NCBI GenBank assembly: GCA_037969115.1
Contig: JBBKWQ010000121.1
Span: 1 to 32,289, forward strand
Direction: 5' to 3'
Length of the DNA stretch: 32,289 bases
From: JBBKWQ01 sp037969115
GTDB taxonomy: Bacteria; Actinomycetota; Acidimicrobiia; Acidimicrobiales; Ilumatobacteraceae
Shown here one piece after another: positions 21,798-29,781 of this stretch. Every line of letters begins with the position of its first letter. The first letter of the stretch is position 1. The translations under genes and the position numbers were made by a program. The notes under the pieces were generated by a model that ran no database searches, was not told where the DNA came from, and worked only from the letters and a program-made list of their open reading frames with translations.

Positions 21798-21847
21798 CGT
21801 TCCGGTCCGCGGACGAGCCGAGCGGAGCGACTCCGCGGCCGGTGTCG

Positions 21848-21853
21848 TACTCT
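21848..21853 (+). promoter_or_regulatory. -10 box of the acyl-CoA synthetase gene
   Basis: TACTCT, 6 nt before the ATG at 21860. It rules against the in-frame GTG at 21842, which lies upstream of the box. Confidence 0.5.
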
Positions 21854-21859
21854 GCGTTC

Positions 21860-23503
21860 ATGACTGAGCTTGCGCACGAACTCGGGCCATCGGCACCACC
21901 ATTACTCGACGAGACGATTCCGGCGAACCTCGCCCGAACCGTTGCGCTGCACGGCGCGCGTGAGGCGTTGGTCTCGGTCCACCAGGATGTGCGCTGGACC
22001 TACGACGAGTTCTCCGATCGCGTCCGCACGCTCGCGAAGGGTCTGATCGGCGCCGGTCTGCGAACCGGCGATCGTGTCGGCCTGTGGGCACCGAACTACG
22101 CCGAGTGGACGCTCGTGCAGTTCGCCACCGCCGAGATCGGCGTGATCCTCGTCAACATCAACCCGGCGTACCGAACTCATGAACTCGCGTACGCCCTGAA
22201 CCAGTCCGGTTGCCGCTGGTTGGTGGCGGCGCCGACGTTCAAGACTTCGGACTATCGAGCCATGGTCGAGACCGTCCGTCACGAATGCCCGCAACTCGAG
22301 CGGGCCCTGTTCTTCTGGGACGACGACTGGAACGAACTCACCGCCGGCTCTGCAACCGTGAGCGACACCGAACTGGCGGAACGAACCGCGGCCCTACAGC
22401 CCGACGATGCCATCAACATCCAATACACCTCTGGCACGACGGGCTTTCCCAAGGGCGCAACGCTCACCCACAAGAACATCCTCAACAACGGCTACTTCAC
22501 CACCGAGTTGCAGGGCATCACCCATGAGGACCGGTTGTGCATACCCGTGCCCTTCTACCACTGCTTCGGCATGGTGATGGGCAACCTCGGGAGCACGTCG
22601 CACGGAGCCACGATGGTGATTCCCGGCGATGCGTTCGACGCGCAGGCCGTGCTCGACACCGTGCAGGCCGAGCGCTGCACGGCGCTGTACGGCGTGCCCA
22701 CGATGTTCATCGCCGAACTCGGCCACGCCGATTTCGACCGCTACGACCTGTCGTCGCTGCGAACGGGGGTCATGGCCGGCTCGCCGTGTCCGGTCGAGGT
22801 CATGAAGGCATGCGTCGACCGGATGAACATGATCGACGTCACGATCTGCTACGGCATGACCGAGACCTCGCCGGTCTCGACGCAGACGCTGCCCGACGAC
22901 TCCCTCCACCACCGCACCGCCAGCGTCGGCCGGGCTCATCCACACGTCGAGATCAGGGTTGCAGACCCCGACTCCGGCGAGACCCTGCGTCGAGGCGAGA
23001 CCGGCGAGTTCTGTACTCGCGGCTACTCGGTGATGCTCGGCTACTGGGGGGACGACGACAAGACTGCGCAGGCGATCGATGCCGACGGCTGGATGCACAC
23101 CGGCGATCTCGCCGTGATGACCGACGACGGCTACTGCAACATCGTGGGCCGCATCAAAGACATGGTGATTCGCGGCGGCGAGAACATCTATCCGCGCGAG
23201 ATCGAGGAGTTCCTGTACACCCATCCAGGCATCGAGGATGTGCAGGTCATCGGCGTGCCCGACGCCCGATTCGGCGAGGAGTTGATGGCGTGCGTCAAGC
23301 TGCGGCCGGGCAGCTCGATCGATGCCGACGACATCCGATCGTTCTGCCAGGGCAAGATCGCCCACTACAAGGTGCCGCGCTACGTCAAGGTCGTCGATGA
23401 GTTTCCGATGACCGTCACCGGCAAGGTCCGCAAGGTCGAAATGCGCGAATCGGCCATCGTCGAACTCGGGCTCGAGGACGTCGCGGCCGCCGAAATGGCG
23501 TGA
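21860..23503 (+). CDS. AMP-binding fatty acyl-CoA synthetase (ACSF2-like)
   Basis: A 547-residue adenylate-forming ligase that activates a fatty acid with ATP and couples it to CoA. Motifs in order: P-loop-like YTSGTTGFPKGATLTHKN (about 191-208), VPFYHCFGMVMG (about 227-238), GVPTMFIAELGH (about 277-288), CYGMTETSPVS (about 327-337, A5), DGWMHTGDLAVMTDDGYCNIVGR (about 409-431, A7/A8) and RGGENIYPREIEEFLYTHP. The catalytic A10 lysine is in TVTGKVRKVEM (about 518-528). Overall similarity favours the medium-chain ACSF2 group, but chain length is not determinable. It is divergent from the crotonase-like gene. Confidence 0.93.
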   Translation: MTELAHELGPSAPPLLDETIPANLARTVALHGAREALVSVHQDVRWTYDEFSDRVRTLAKGLIGAGLRTGDRVGLWAPNYAEWTLVQFATAEIGVILVNINPAYRTHELAYALNQSGCRWLVAAPTFKTSDYRAMVETVRHECPQLERALFFWDDDWNELTAGSATVSDTELAERTAALQPDDAINIQYTSGTTGFPKGATLTHKNILNNGYFTTELQGITHEDRLCIPVPFYHCFGMVMGNLGSTSHGATMVIPGDAFDAQAVLDTVQAERCTALYGVPTMFIAELGHADFDRYDLSSLRTGVMAGSPCPVEVMKACVDRMNMIDVTICYGMTETSPVSTQTLPDDSLHHRTASVGRAHPHVEIRVADPDSGETLRRGETGEFCTRGYSVMLGYWGDDDKTAQAIDADGWMHTGDLAVMTDDGYCNIVGRIKDMVIRGGENIYPREIEEFLYTHPGIEDVQVIGVPDARFGEELMACVKLRPGSSIDADDIRSFCQGKIAHYKVPRYVKVVDEFPMTVTGKVRKVEMRESAIVELGLEDVAAAEMA

Positions 23504-23522
23504 CGCCCTTCGTCCCCTGCGA

Positions 23523-24011
23523 CTACAGCCCGGTGGCCGCTGCGCTACCGGTCTTCGTCGTGCCGTCGAAGTTGCTCACCAGACACAACACTTCGCGATC
23601 GTCGACCTCGTCCCAGCTCTGCTCGGTCGGATTGATCATCGAGATGCCGTACTGTGATTCCTCGAACGCGATCCCGACGAACGGTTCGAATGCGTCGTAG
23701 CAGCCCAGCTCGGCACTTGTTCTGATCGACGCGAGTCCGGGGTATTCGTCATCGACCAGGTTGAACGCGTGGTACACCTCACCACCGTGCGGTTGACCGC
23801 ACGGAACCGCTTCGATCGACTCGAATTCGCCTTGGGGTGCGTCCGCCAGACAATCGCCGAGACGGATCCGGAAGGCGCCGACCTCACCGGCCTCGACCAC
23901 CGCGCCGACGTCATCGCGTGTCGTATTGTCCTCGCCGGCGAGCCCGAGGTATCCCGCACCGACGAGTCCGAGCCCGGCGGCGCCTGCACCAATCATCTTC
24001 CCGAAGTCCAT
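23523..24011 (-). CDS. Septum-formation-like secreted/membrane-anchored protein
   Basis: A 162-residue protein. The N-terminus MDFGKMIGAGAAGLGLVGAGYLGLAG is a single hydrophobic segment that could serve as a signal anchor. The rest resembles the actinobacterial septum-formation domain: RLGDCLADAPQ, then VPCGQPHGGEVYHAFNLVDDEYP, a Cys in AELGCYDAFEPFVG, the YGISMINPTEQSWDEVDDREVLCLV core and TGS near the end. Four cysteines (in GDC, PCG, GCY, VLC) probably form two disulfides outside the membrane. The role in division is by family name only. A short purine run, GAGG, lies 3 nt before the ATG; the promoter is unclear. Confidence 0.78.
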   Translation of the reverse strand: MDFGKMIGAGAAGLGLVGAGYLGLAGEDNTTRDDVGAVVEAGEVGAFRIRLGDCLADAPQGEFESIEAVPCGQPHGGEVYHAFNLVDDEYPGLASIRTSAELGCYDAFEPFVGIAFEESQYGISMINPTEQSWDEVDDREVLCLVSNFDGTTKTGSAAATGL

Positions 24012-24089
24012 ATGCCTCTATCGGGTCGACCGCCACCCCGCTGAGCCGGCGCGTCGCACCTTGACGAACGTTTGAATAACGAAGGCGGG

Positions 24090-25436
24090 TCACGACTGGA
24101 GATCGAGGACCACACGGCGCCAGAGGTCGGTGGTGAGGCGGAGCGACTCGACGTCGACGCGTTCGTCATGTCCGTGGAACCGCCGACCGAACTCCGACGG
24201 GTCGACCGTGGGACTGAACAGGCCGGCACCGTAGGAGACCGCACCGAGATCACGGAACACCCGCGAATCGGTGAAGCCGACCATGAACTGAGGATTCAGC
24301 TTGGCATCGGGGAACGGCACGGAGACCGCCTTCGCGAGGGCGTCCCACAACGGCGTATCGGTTCGGCTGATCGACGACGGATCGTCCATCAGGATCTCGA
24401 CACCGACCTGGTCGAAGAGTTCGGCACCGAGGGCCGACTTCAGGTGTTCCGCGACTTCTTCGCGGTCGTCACCCGGCATCGTGCGCACGTCGACGTCGAT
24501 GTCGATCACATCAGGGATCACGTTCGTCTTCAGCCGAGTCTCGCTCGCAAGCACGTTCGGCGAGAACGTCGTGTGGGTGCAGGCGTGGAGATGCGCCGCC
24601 ATGCCGACGCTCGGCAGATCTGCAAGCAGATCGTCGATCGCGTCGCTGTCGAGCAGCGCAGCTTTCAACTCGTCGGGCACGCCCATCGATTCGACCTGGC
24701 CGCGCCACAACTCGTGGAACCGAGGCGTCGGCCGGTACTCGCCGAGCCGCTGCACGATGGCGGCAGCCTTGACCAGTGCGTTGTCGGAACGAAACGGCAT
24801 CGAGCCATGGCCCGGCACGCCACGAACCCGGAGGCGGCGCCATGCGACGCCCTTCTCGCCGACGGCCACGCTGATCGCCGGAGCGTCGGACGAGCCGGAG
24901 TGCAACCCGCCGGACTCGGTCAGCATGTAGTCACACCGGATGGAGTCGGGATGGTGCGACGCGACCCAACGAGCTCCGTGTGCAGAACCAGCCTCCTCGT
25001 CGGCGACGGCGAAGAACAACAGATCACCACTCGGCCGGAAACCACTCGTCGCGAGGTCGCGGAACGTCACCGCCATCGACGACGTGAGGTTCAACATGTC
25101 GACGGCACCACGCCCCCAGACCTCGTCACCGATCAACTCTCCGCCGAAGGGGTCGTTCGACCAACCGTCGGGCGAGACCGGCACCACGTCGGTGTGGCCC
25201 ATGAGGCAGAGCGACTTCGCGTTCGGGTCGGTGCCCGGCAATTTCGCCACGAACGAAACACGGCCAGGTGTGGGCTCCCAGCGTTCGATCTCGACACCGG
25301 GGCCCTCGACGTAATGCTGGAGAACGTCGGCATTGCGGACTTCTTCGCCGGATTCGGGTGATCCGTCATTCACGCACCGGTTGCGGATCAAGGTTTGAAG
25401 CAGGTCGACGGTTGCACCGGTCAGATCGCTGGCCAT
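24090..25436 (-). CDS. M20 family metallopeptidase (ArgE/DapE/ACY1-like)
   Basis: A 448-residue dinuclear zinc amidohydrolase. Metal-binding and catalytic residues visible: H81 and D83 in MGHTDVVPV, bridging D113 in GRGAVDM, catalytic E147 and ligand E148 in VADEEAGSAHGARW. The dimerisation lid domain follows (LRVRGVPGHGSMP, about 210-222), and a C-terminal ligand His is in FHGHDERVDVESL. The family removes N-acyl groups or cleaves dipeptides. This subfamily resembles uncharacterised actinobacterial M20 peptidases rather than biosynthetic DapE or ArgE. The open frame extends to 25667, but that would cover the divergent PPOX gene, so the ATG at 25436 is chosen. Confidence 0.9.
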   Translation of the reverse strand: MASDLTGATVDLLQTLIRNRCVNDGSPESGEEVRNADVLQHYVEGPGVEIERWEPTPGRVSFVAKLPGTDPNAKSLCLMGHTDVVPVSPDGWSNDPFGGELIGDEVWGRGAVDMLNLTSSMAVTFRDLATSGFRPSGDLLFFAVADEEAGSAHGARWVASHHPDSIRCDYMLTESGGLHSGSSDAPAISVAVGEKGVAWRRLRVRGVPGHGSMPFRSDNALVKAAAIVQRLGEYRPTPRFHELWRGQVESMGVPDELKAALLDSDAIDDLLADLPSVGMAAHLHACTHTTFSPNVLASETRLKTNVIPDVIDIDVDVRTMPGDDREEVAEHLKSALGAELFDQVGVEILMDDPSSISRTDTPLWDALAKAVSVPFPDAKLNPQFMVGFTDSRVFRDLGAVSYGAGLFSPTVDPSEFGRRFHGHDERVDVESLRLTTDLWRRVVLDLQS

Positions 25437-25494
25437 CTCGGCAGTCTGACAGGTGGAACAGATCGGTTCGATTGCGGACGTCGCGGTGAGGTGG

Positions 25495-25500
25495 TAGCCA
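25495..25500 (+). promoter_or_regulatory. Possible -10 box of the PPOX/F420 gene
   Basis: TAGCCA, 6 nt before the ATG at 25507. It departs from TANNNT at the last base. Confidence 0.3.
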
Positions 25501-25506
25501 ACGGTG

Positions 25507-25929
25507 ATGGACATCTCCGACGCACTCGACTTCGCACGCTCTCGACGGAGGGGCGTCATCACCACACAGAAACGAGACGGCCGCCCGCAGCTGTCGAACA
25601 TCGCCTTCGTCGTCGGCGACGACGGCATCATCCGTGTCTCGGTCACCGACGGGCGGGCCAAGACCAAGAACCTGCGCCGCGATCCGCGGGCTTCGCTGCA
25701 TGTTGCGCGCGACGACTTCTACGCATACGTGGTCATCGAGGCCGACGTCGAGCTGTCGCCAGTGGCCGCAACGCCCGATGATGCCACGGTCGACGAGTTG
25801 GTCGACTACTACCGAGCGGTCGCCGGCGAACACGACGATTGGGACGAGTACCGCCGGGCGATGATCACCGACCAGCGGCTGGTGCTGCGGCTCGCACCGA
25901 CGCACGCCTACGGGATGCTGGGTCAATGA
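25507..25929 (+). CDS. PPOX-class F420-dependent (or flavin-binding) oxidoreductase
   Basis: A 140-residue split-beta-barrel protein. Typical features: RRGVITTQKRDGRPQLSNIAFVVGDDGIIRVSVTDGRAKTKNLRRDPRASLHVARDD (about 14-70), where the T-x-x-K-x-x-N-L-x-x-D-P segment contacts the cofactor phosphate, and a tail with MITDQRLVLRLAPTHAYG. Family members reduce substrates with F420H2 or bind FMN or heme; the substrate is unknown. An in-frame GTG one codon upstream (25504) is possible. Its stop overlaps the start of the DUF3467 gene (ATGA), so the two are translationally coupled. Confidence 0.87.
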   Translation: MDISDALDFARSRRRGVITTQKRDGRPQLSNIAFVVGDDGIIRVSVTDGRAKTKNLRRDPRASLHVARDDFYAYVVIEADVELSPVAATPDDATVDELVDYYRAVAGEHDDWDEYRRAMITDQRLVLRLAPTHAYGMLGQ

Positions 25930-26231
25930 AAGTCCAGACCGAACCGAGCCAACTCGGCGGGGTGTGGTCGAACGCGGCCGCCGTGCGCCATTCTCCACAC
26001 GAGTTCACCATCGACTTCCTGCGTTGCGAGTTCGACTCCAACGGCCAGGCCACGTCCGGGACGCTCGTGCAACGGGTGAACATGTCGCCGCTGTTCGTCA
26101 CGCAGCTGATCTCGGCGCTCCAGGACAACTGGACGAAATACGCCGACAAGGCAATGCCGCGAGACGTGATGCACGGCGACCTGCCCGTGATCGACGAGAT
26201 CGGTGGGGACGAAGGAGACGACGACGGGTGA
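25926..26231 (+). CDS. DUF3467 family protein
   Basis: A 101-residue protein. The core SNAAAVRHSPHEFTIDFLRCEF, then LVQRVNMSPLFVTQLISALQDNWTKYADKAMP, matches DUF3467, in which N-terminal strands (F-x-I/L-DF) precede a helix resembling P-x-x-x-K/Q-L-I-x-A-L-x-x-N-x-x-x-Y. The tail is acidic (GGDEGDDDG). The function of the family is unknown. It is coupled by ATGA to the PPOX gene. It converges on ppk2 with a 4-bp gap. Confidence 0.85.
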   Translation: MKVQTEPSQLGGVWSNAAAVRHSPHEFTIDFLRCEFDSNGQATSGTLVQRVNMSPLFVTQLISALQDNWTKYADKAMPRDVMHGDLPVIDEIGGDEGDDDG

Positions 26232-26235
26232 ACCG

Positions 26236-27033
26236 TCAGGCGTAGTGGTCGCGCACGAAGCTCTGTTCGCTCAACGGCGGCCGCGAGTACACGGCGTCCT
26301 GGCGCGGCGGTAGCTCCAACCGGATGCCGTCCGGGCTGTCGTAGGGCACGGATTCGAGCAGGTGACGAATGCAGTTGAGCCTCGCCTTGCGCTTGTCGTC
26401 GGCATCGATCACCCACCACGGCGACGCCTTCGTGTCGGTGTGTTCGAACATCACGTCCTTGGCGCGGCTGTAGTCGACCCAGTGCGCTCGCGACTCGAGA
26501 TCCATCGGGCTGAGCTTCCATCGCTTCGACGGATGTTCGATCCGGTCGACGAAACGGCGTTCCTGCTCTTCGTCGCTGACGGAGAACCAGTACTTGATCA
26601 GGATGATGCCCGAGCGGAGGAGGAGGCGCTCGAAGTCCGGGCATGACACCAGGAAGCGGTCATACTCCTCATCGGTGCAGAACCCCATGACCCGCTCGAC
26701 GCCGGCACGGTTGTACCAGCTTCGATCGAAGAGCACGATCTCGCCACCCGACGGCAGGTGGGCCGTATAGCGCTGGAAGTACCACTGGGTGCGCTCTTTC
26801 TCGGTCGGCTTCGGCAGTGCGACAACGCGAACGATTCGAGGATTCGTGCGTTCGACGATGCGTTTGATGGCCCCGCCCTTGCCGGCGGCATCGCGCCCCT
26901 CGAAGATCACGCACACTTTGAGATTCTCCCGCTGCACATGATCTTGGAGGTTCACGAGTTCGCGCTGCAACCGGTTGAGCTCCGCCTCGTACTCCTTCTT
27001 GGGAAGGCGCTTGCGGTCGGGTGTCGGCTTCAT
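26236..27033 (-). CDS. ppk2: Polyphosphate kinase 2 family protein (downstream copy)
   Basis: A 265-residue PPK2 enzyme that transfers phosphate between polyphosphate and nucleoside mono- or diphosphates. Walker A: FEGRDAAGKGGAIKRI (G46-G54, K52); Walker B and base region: VLFDRSWYNRAGVERVMGFC (D103 in LFDRSWYNR). The lid carries RWKLSPMDLESRAHWVDYSRAKD. The RWKLSPMD motif and single-domain length suggest class I, mainly ADP or GDP to ATP or GTP, but NMP use is possible. Its ATG overlaps the stop of the upstream ppk2 copy by 4 bp, so both are made from one transcript. Confidence 0.93.
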   Translation of the reverse strand: MKPTPDRKRLPKKEYEAELNRLQRELVNLQDHVQRENLKVCVIFEGRDAAGKGGAIKRIVERTNPRIVRVVALPKPTEKERTQWYFQRYTAHLPSGGEIVLFDRSWYNRAGVERVMGFCTDEEYDRFLVSCPDFERLLLRSGIILIKYWFSVSDEEQERRFVDRIEHPSKRWKLSPMDLESRAHWVDYSRAKDVMFEHTDTKASPWWVIDADDKRKARLNCIRHLLESVPYDSPDGIRLELPPRQDAVYSRPPLSEQSFVRDHYA

Positions 27034-27947
27034 TGGCTGAACTTCCCGTGGCCGATTCGATCGGCGTCCATCAACTCCACCTCGTGGGCTCCGGACACGA
27101 CGATGTTCGGGTCGGGGACGAAGTCGATGTCGAAGTTGCGGTCTTCGTAGTCGACCGCGTCGAGAACGACGCGCATCGCGTTGAGGCGTGCGAGGTGCTT
27201 GCTCTCGGATCGGATGATCGTCCATGGAGCTTCGGTCGTGTGCGTCCGCTTGAGCATCTCGTACTTGCGCTCGGTGAACTGGTCCCAGAGATCTTGCGCC
27301 TGCACGTCGATCTCGCTCAGCTTCCACTGACGCAGCGGATCGTCACGACGACGTTCGAACCGTCGCTGCTGCTCCTCTTTGGTGACCGAGAAGTACAGCT
27401 TGACCAGCACCACTCCCTGCCGAACGAGATCTTTCTCGAAGCCGACCACGCCGCGCAGGAAGTTGGCGTGTTCCTCGTCGGTGCAGAATCCCAACACGGG
27501 TTCGACCATCGCTCGGTTGTACCAGCTTCGGTCGAAGAGCACGACCTCACCGGCAGCCGGGAACTGTGTCACGTACTTCTGGAGAAACCACTGCCCGCGT
27601 TGCTCTTCGGTGGGTTTGCCCAGAGCGACGACGCGGTAGTGCTTCTCGTTCATGTATCGGGTGACACGCCGAATCGTGCCGCCCTTGCCCGCCGCATCGC
27701 GTCCTTCGAAGAGGACGATCATCTTCTTGTGGTGCTGTTCGAGATGGCGTTGCAGTTTGAGGAGTTCCACCTGGTAGGGCTGCAGCTGACGCTCACGGCT
27801 CTCGCGCCGCTTCAGCTTGCGGCTCTTGGCCCGTTCGATCTCGACCTGTCGGCGCAACGACTCGACTTCATCCGGCGCGGCAGCGACGGCGGTGTCGTCG
27901 TCGGTCGCCTCGCGTTCGTCCGGGACGGCAGTGAGTTTGTTGTGCAT
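27030..27947 (-). CDS. ppk2: Polyphosphate kinase 2 family protein (upstream copy)
   Basis: A 305-residue PPK2 paralogue with an N-terminal extension (1-70) that is charged and probably coiled (DEVESLRRQVEIERAKSRKLKRR). Walker A: FEGRDAAGKGGTIRRV (G82-G90, K88); VLFDRSWYNRAMVEPVLGFC with D139; the lid has RQWKLSEIDVQAQDLWDQFTERKYEMLKRTHT. The length matches the roughly 300-residue PPK2 of proteobacteria. The open frame extends well upstream, but the Rieske gene ends at 28046. The ATG at 27947, with GGGGG 6-10 nt before it, is the plausible start. The 98 bp between it and the Rieske gene hold no clear promoter. Confidence 0.93.
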   Translation of the reverse strand: MHNKLTAVPDEREATDDDTAVAAAPDEVESLRRQVEIERAKSRKLKRRESRERQLQPYQVELLKLQRHLEQHHKKMIVLFEGRDAAGKGGTIRRVTRYMNEKHYRVVALGKPTEEQRGQWFLQKYVTQFPAAGEVVLFDRSWYNRAMVEPVLGFCTDEEHANFLRGVVGFEKDLVRQGVVLVKLYFSVTKEEQQRRFERRRDDPLRQWKLSEIDVQAQDLWDQFTERKYEMLKRTHTTEAPWTIIRSESKHLARLNAMRVVLDAVDYEDRNFDIDFVPDPNIVVSGAHEVELMDADRIGHGKFSQ

Positions 27948-28045
27948 CGTGGCCCCCGGGTTCTGCGTCGGCTGGTCGACGGCCCAGCATGCACGCACCA
28001 CTTGTCGACCGCAAGGGCCGAACGTCCCGAGGAGCAGCCGTCCGG

Positions 28046-29710
28046 CTACTGATCTCCCGGCTCCTGATCTCGCGGCGACCGGCCGCTCAGGAAGTCGATC
28101 GACCGGGTGACCGTCGCCGCGACGAACCGTTCGAGCTTCGGTGCTGCGATGAATCGGGCCGTGGCATCCAGCGGCAGCGACGATCCCGACCGGACCGCCT
28201 CCTCGGTGGCCGCCACGCTCATCTTCACCGCGTGGGCGTGCACGATGAACGCCGTCGTCCCATCGAGTAGTGAGTCGCGCTGGAGCGAACGCCCGTACTC
28301 GGCAAGGTCGTGGGACACAGGCTCGACGTCGGAGCGCGGGCCGATGGACGAGTGCCACTCGTGGCGACCCGTCCAGTGCGCCTGGAACACGGTCCACATC
28401 GCCAGACGGACCAGATCGGCCGATCGTTCGGCCTGATTGCTGTGCCAGCGCACGGCATTCGCATAGGTGAGTCCATGCGTGATGTCGAGCCATCCGAAGT
28501 CGTCGTGGAAGTCGTGTTCACCAGCGGTGTCGTAGCGAAGCATGCGTTCGCTCACTGCACCGACCACGGCGTCGAGCAGTCCGCCGACACCGGCGCCGTC
28601 GCGCAACGCCGCTACCGCTGCCTCGAGGGGTGCGGCCCTGTCACGACCGAGCAGCGCCGTGACGAGTCGGCCGTCGTCGGCCCAACCCGGATCGACCACC
28701 ACATCCGCGAGTGTCGCGAGGTCGACCGCTGCCAGCGCTCTGAGAAACGGGCGCATGTAGGGCAGCTTGTCCTCACGTGTGCCGTACACGATGGTCGGCA
28801 CCAGGTACGGCAGGACGGTGCTCGCGCGTTCCCACCCGATCATGTCGAGCATCTGGAACGCCTTCTGTGAATAGATCGCCGCGTGTCCGTACGAGAGGTG
28901 ATGGTCGCTCACGATGTCGGTGAACCACGGGCGCACTTCGTCGGCGCCGAGTCCGGATTCGACGGCGCCGAGCACGAGACCCTGGGCGAGCTCGAGATCT
29001 TCCGATTCCACGGCCCGCCGGAACGCGCTGCGGCTCTGGCCGATCGTGGACGAGACCGGCAACGGCAGGGGCTGCACGGGCCGATCCCGTGCGACCTCCG
29101 CAATACCGGCGATTCCCTGCACGAGCGGGAGGGCTCGTTGATCACCCTCGTACTGATCGAGCATCGAGAGGCAGTCGGTCGCCGACGCAACCGAGTGGCC
29201 CCAGCCGAACTCGGCGCGAGGTGCGCCGTGCGCAACGGCCTCCCAGATCAGTTCTCCCGGGTTGGCGTCGGCCTGCAACAACCGCACCACATCACGTGAG
29301 ACCTGTCCGACGTACTCCTTGGCGATCCCTCGCCGCAGGCTGGTCATGAGTTGCGGGCGCAGCTCGTCCGGGTCCGGCTCGCTCACCCTGATCGTCAGCT
29401 CGCCATCGGCGGACACATCGACACGATGTGTTCGCACGGCCTCCTCGCCGAGCACACATTCGCCGTCGCTCACGCGGAACTTCCAGTTGTGCCACGCGCA
29501 CGTGAGCAACCCGTCGTCGTCGAGTTCGCCTTGCGTCAACCCGTAGCCCTCGTGCGGGCACGCGTTGTCGATCGCGAACACGCCCTCGCGTGTGCGAACC
29601 ATGCAGATGCGCCGGCCGTCCACCTTGATCATCTTGAGGTCACCCTGCGCCAGATCGGACATGTTGCCGACCACCACCGGCGTCCGGGTGACGGTGCCGT
29701 TCTCGTTCAT
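28046..29710 (-). CDS. Rieske [2Fe-2S] protein with long histidine-rich helical C-terminal domain
   Basis: A 554-residue protein. Residues about 10-110 are a small Rieske ferredoxin-type domain with all four ligands: C51-x-H53 in NACPHEGYGLTQGEL and C71-x2-H74 in CAWHNWKF. The remaining 440 residues are alpha-helical, with repeated His motifs: FGWGHSVASATD (about 160-175), SDHHLSYGHAAIYSQKAFQMLDMIGWERA, DFHDDFGWLDITHGLTYANAVRWHSNQ and HWTGRHEWHSS. The spacing faintly recalls questin-oxidase-like proteins, where histidines line a helical core; I could not confirm this. It may be a Rieske-fed oxygenase or oxidase. Its promoter carries a SoxR-type operator, and soxR is divergent, pointing to a redox-cycling-compound or oxidative-stress role. 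No signal peptide. Confidence 0.83.
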   Translation of the reverse strand: MNENGTVTRTPVVVGNMSDLAQGDLKMIKVDGRRICMVRTREGVFAIDNACPHEGYGLTQGELDDDGLLTCAWHNWKFRVSDGECVLGEEAVRTHRVDVSADGELTIRVSEPDPDELRPQLMTSLRRGIAKEYVGQVSRDVVRLLQADANPGELIWEAVAHGAPRAEFGWGHSVASATDCLSMLDQYEGDQRALPLVQGIAGIAEVARDRPVQPLPLPVSSTIGQSRSAFRRAVESEDLELAQGLVLGAVESGLGADEVRPWFTDIVSDHHLSYGHAAIYSQKAFQMLDMIGWERASTVLPYLVPTIVYGTREDKLPYMRPFLRALAAVDLATLADVVVDPGWADDGRLVTALLGRDRAAPLEAAVAALRDGAGVGGLLDAVVGAVSERMLRYDTAGEHDFHDDFGWLDITHGLTYANAVRWHSNQAERSADLVRLAMWTVFQAHWTGRHEWHSSIGPRSDVEPVSHDLAEYGRSLQRDSLLDGTTAFIVHAHAVKMSVAATEEAVRSGSSLPLDATARFIAAPKLERFVAATVTRSIDFLSGRSPRDQEPGDQ

Positions 29711-29717
29711 CTGACGT

Positions 29718-29748
29718 ACGGTAGAAGTTCAAGTTCACTTGAAGTCAA
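29718..29748 (-). promoter_or_regulatory. SoxR-type promoter and operator of the Rieske gene (19-bp spacer)
   Basis: Minus strand -35 TTGACT (29748-29743) and -10 TACCGT (29723-29718) are separated by exactly 19 bp, longer than the usual 17 and diagnostic of MerR/SoxR-activated promoters. A 16-bp palindrome, TTCAAGT-TC-ACTTGAA (29728-29743), fills the spacer and resembles the E. coli SoxR box core CAAGTTAACTTG. The -10 is 7 nt from the ATG, so the message is probably leaderless. Confidence 0.85.
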
Positions 29749-29781
29749 GCGGCACGGAAGAAGAACAGCGTTCGACGAGAG

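Noticed and set aside
22394..23365. 323-codon frame antisense to the acyl-CoA synthetase
   Set aside because: Shadow of a strongly supported gene; no motif or start signal.
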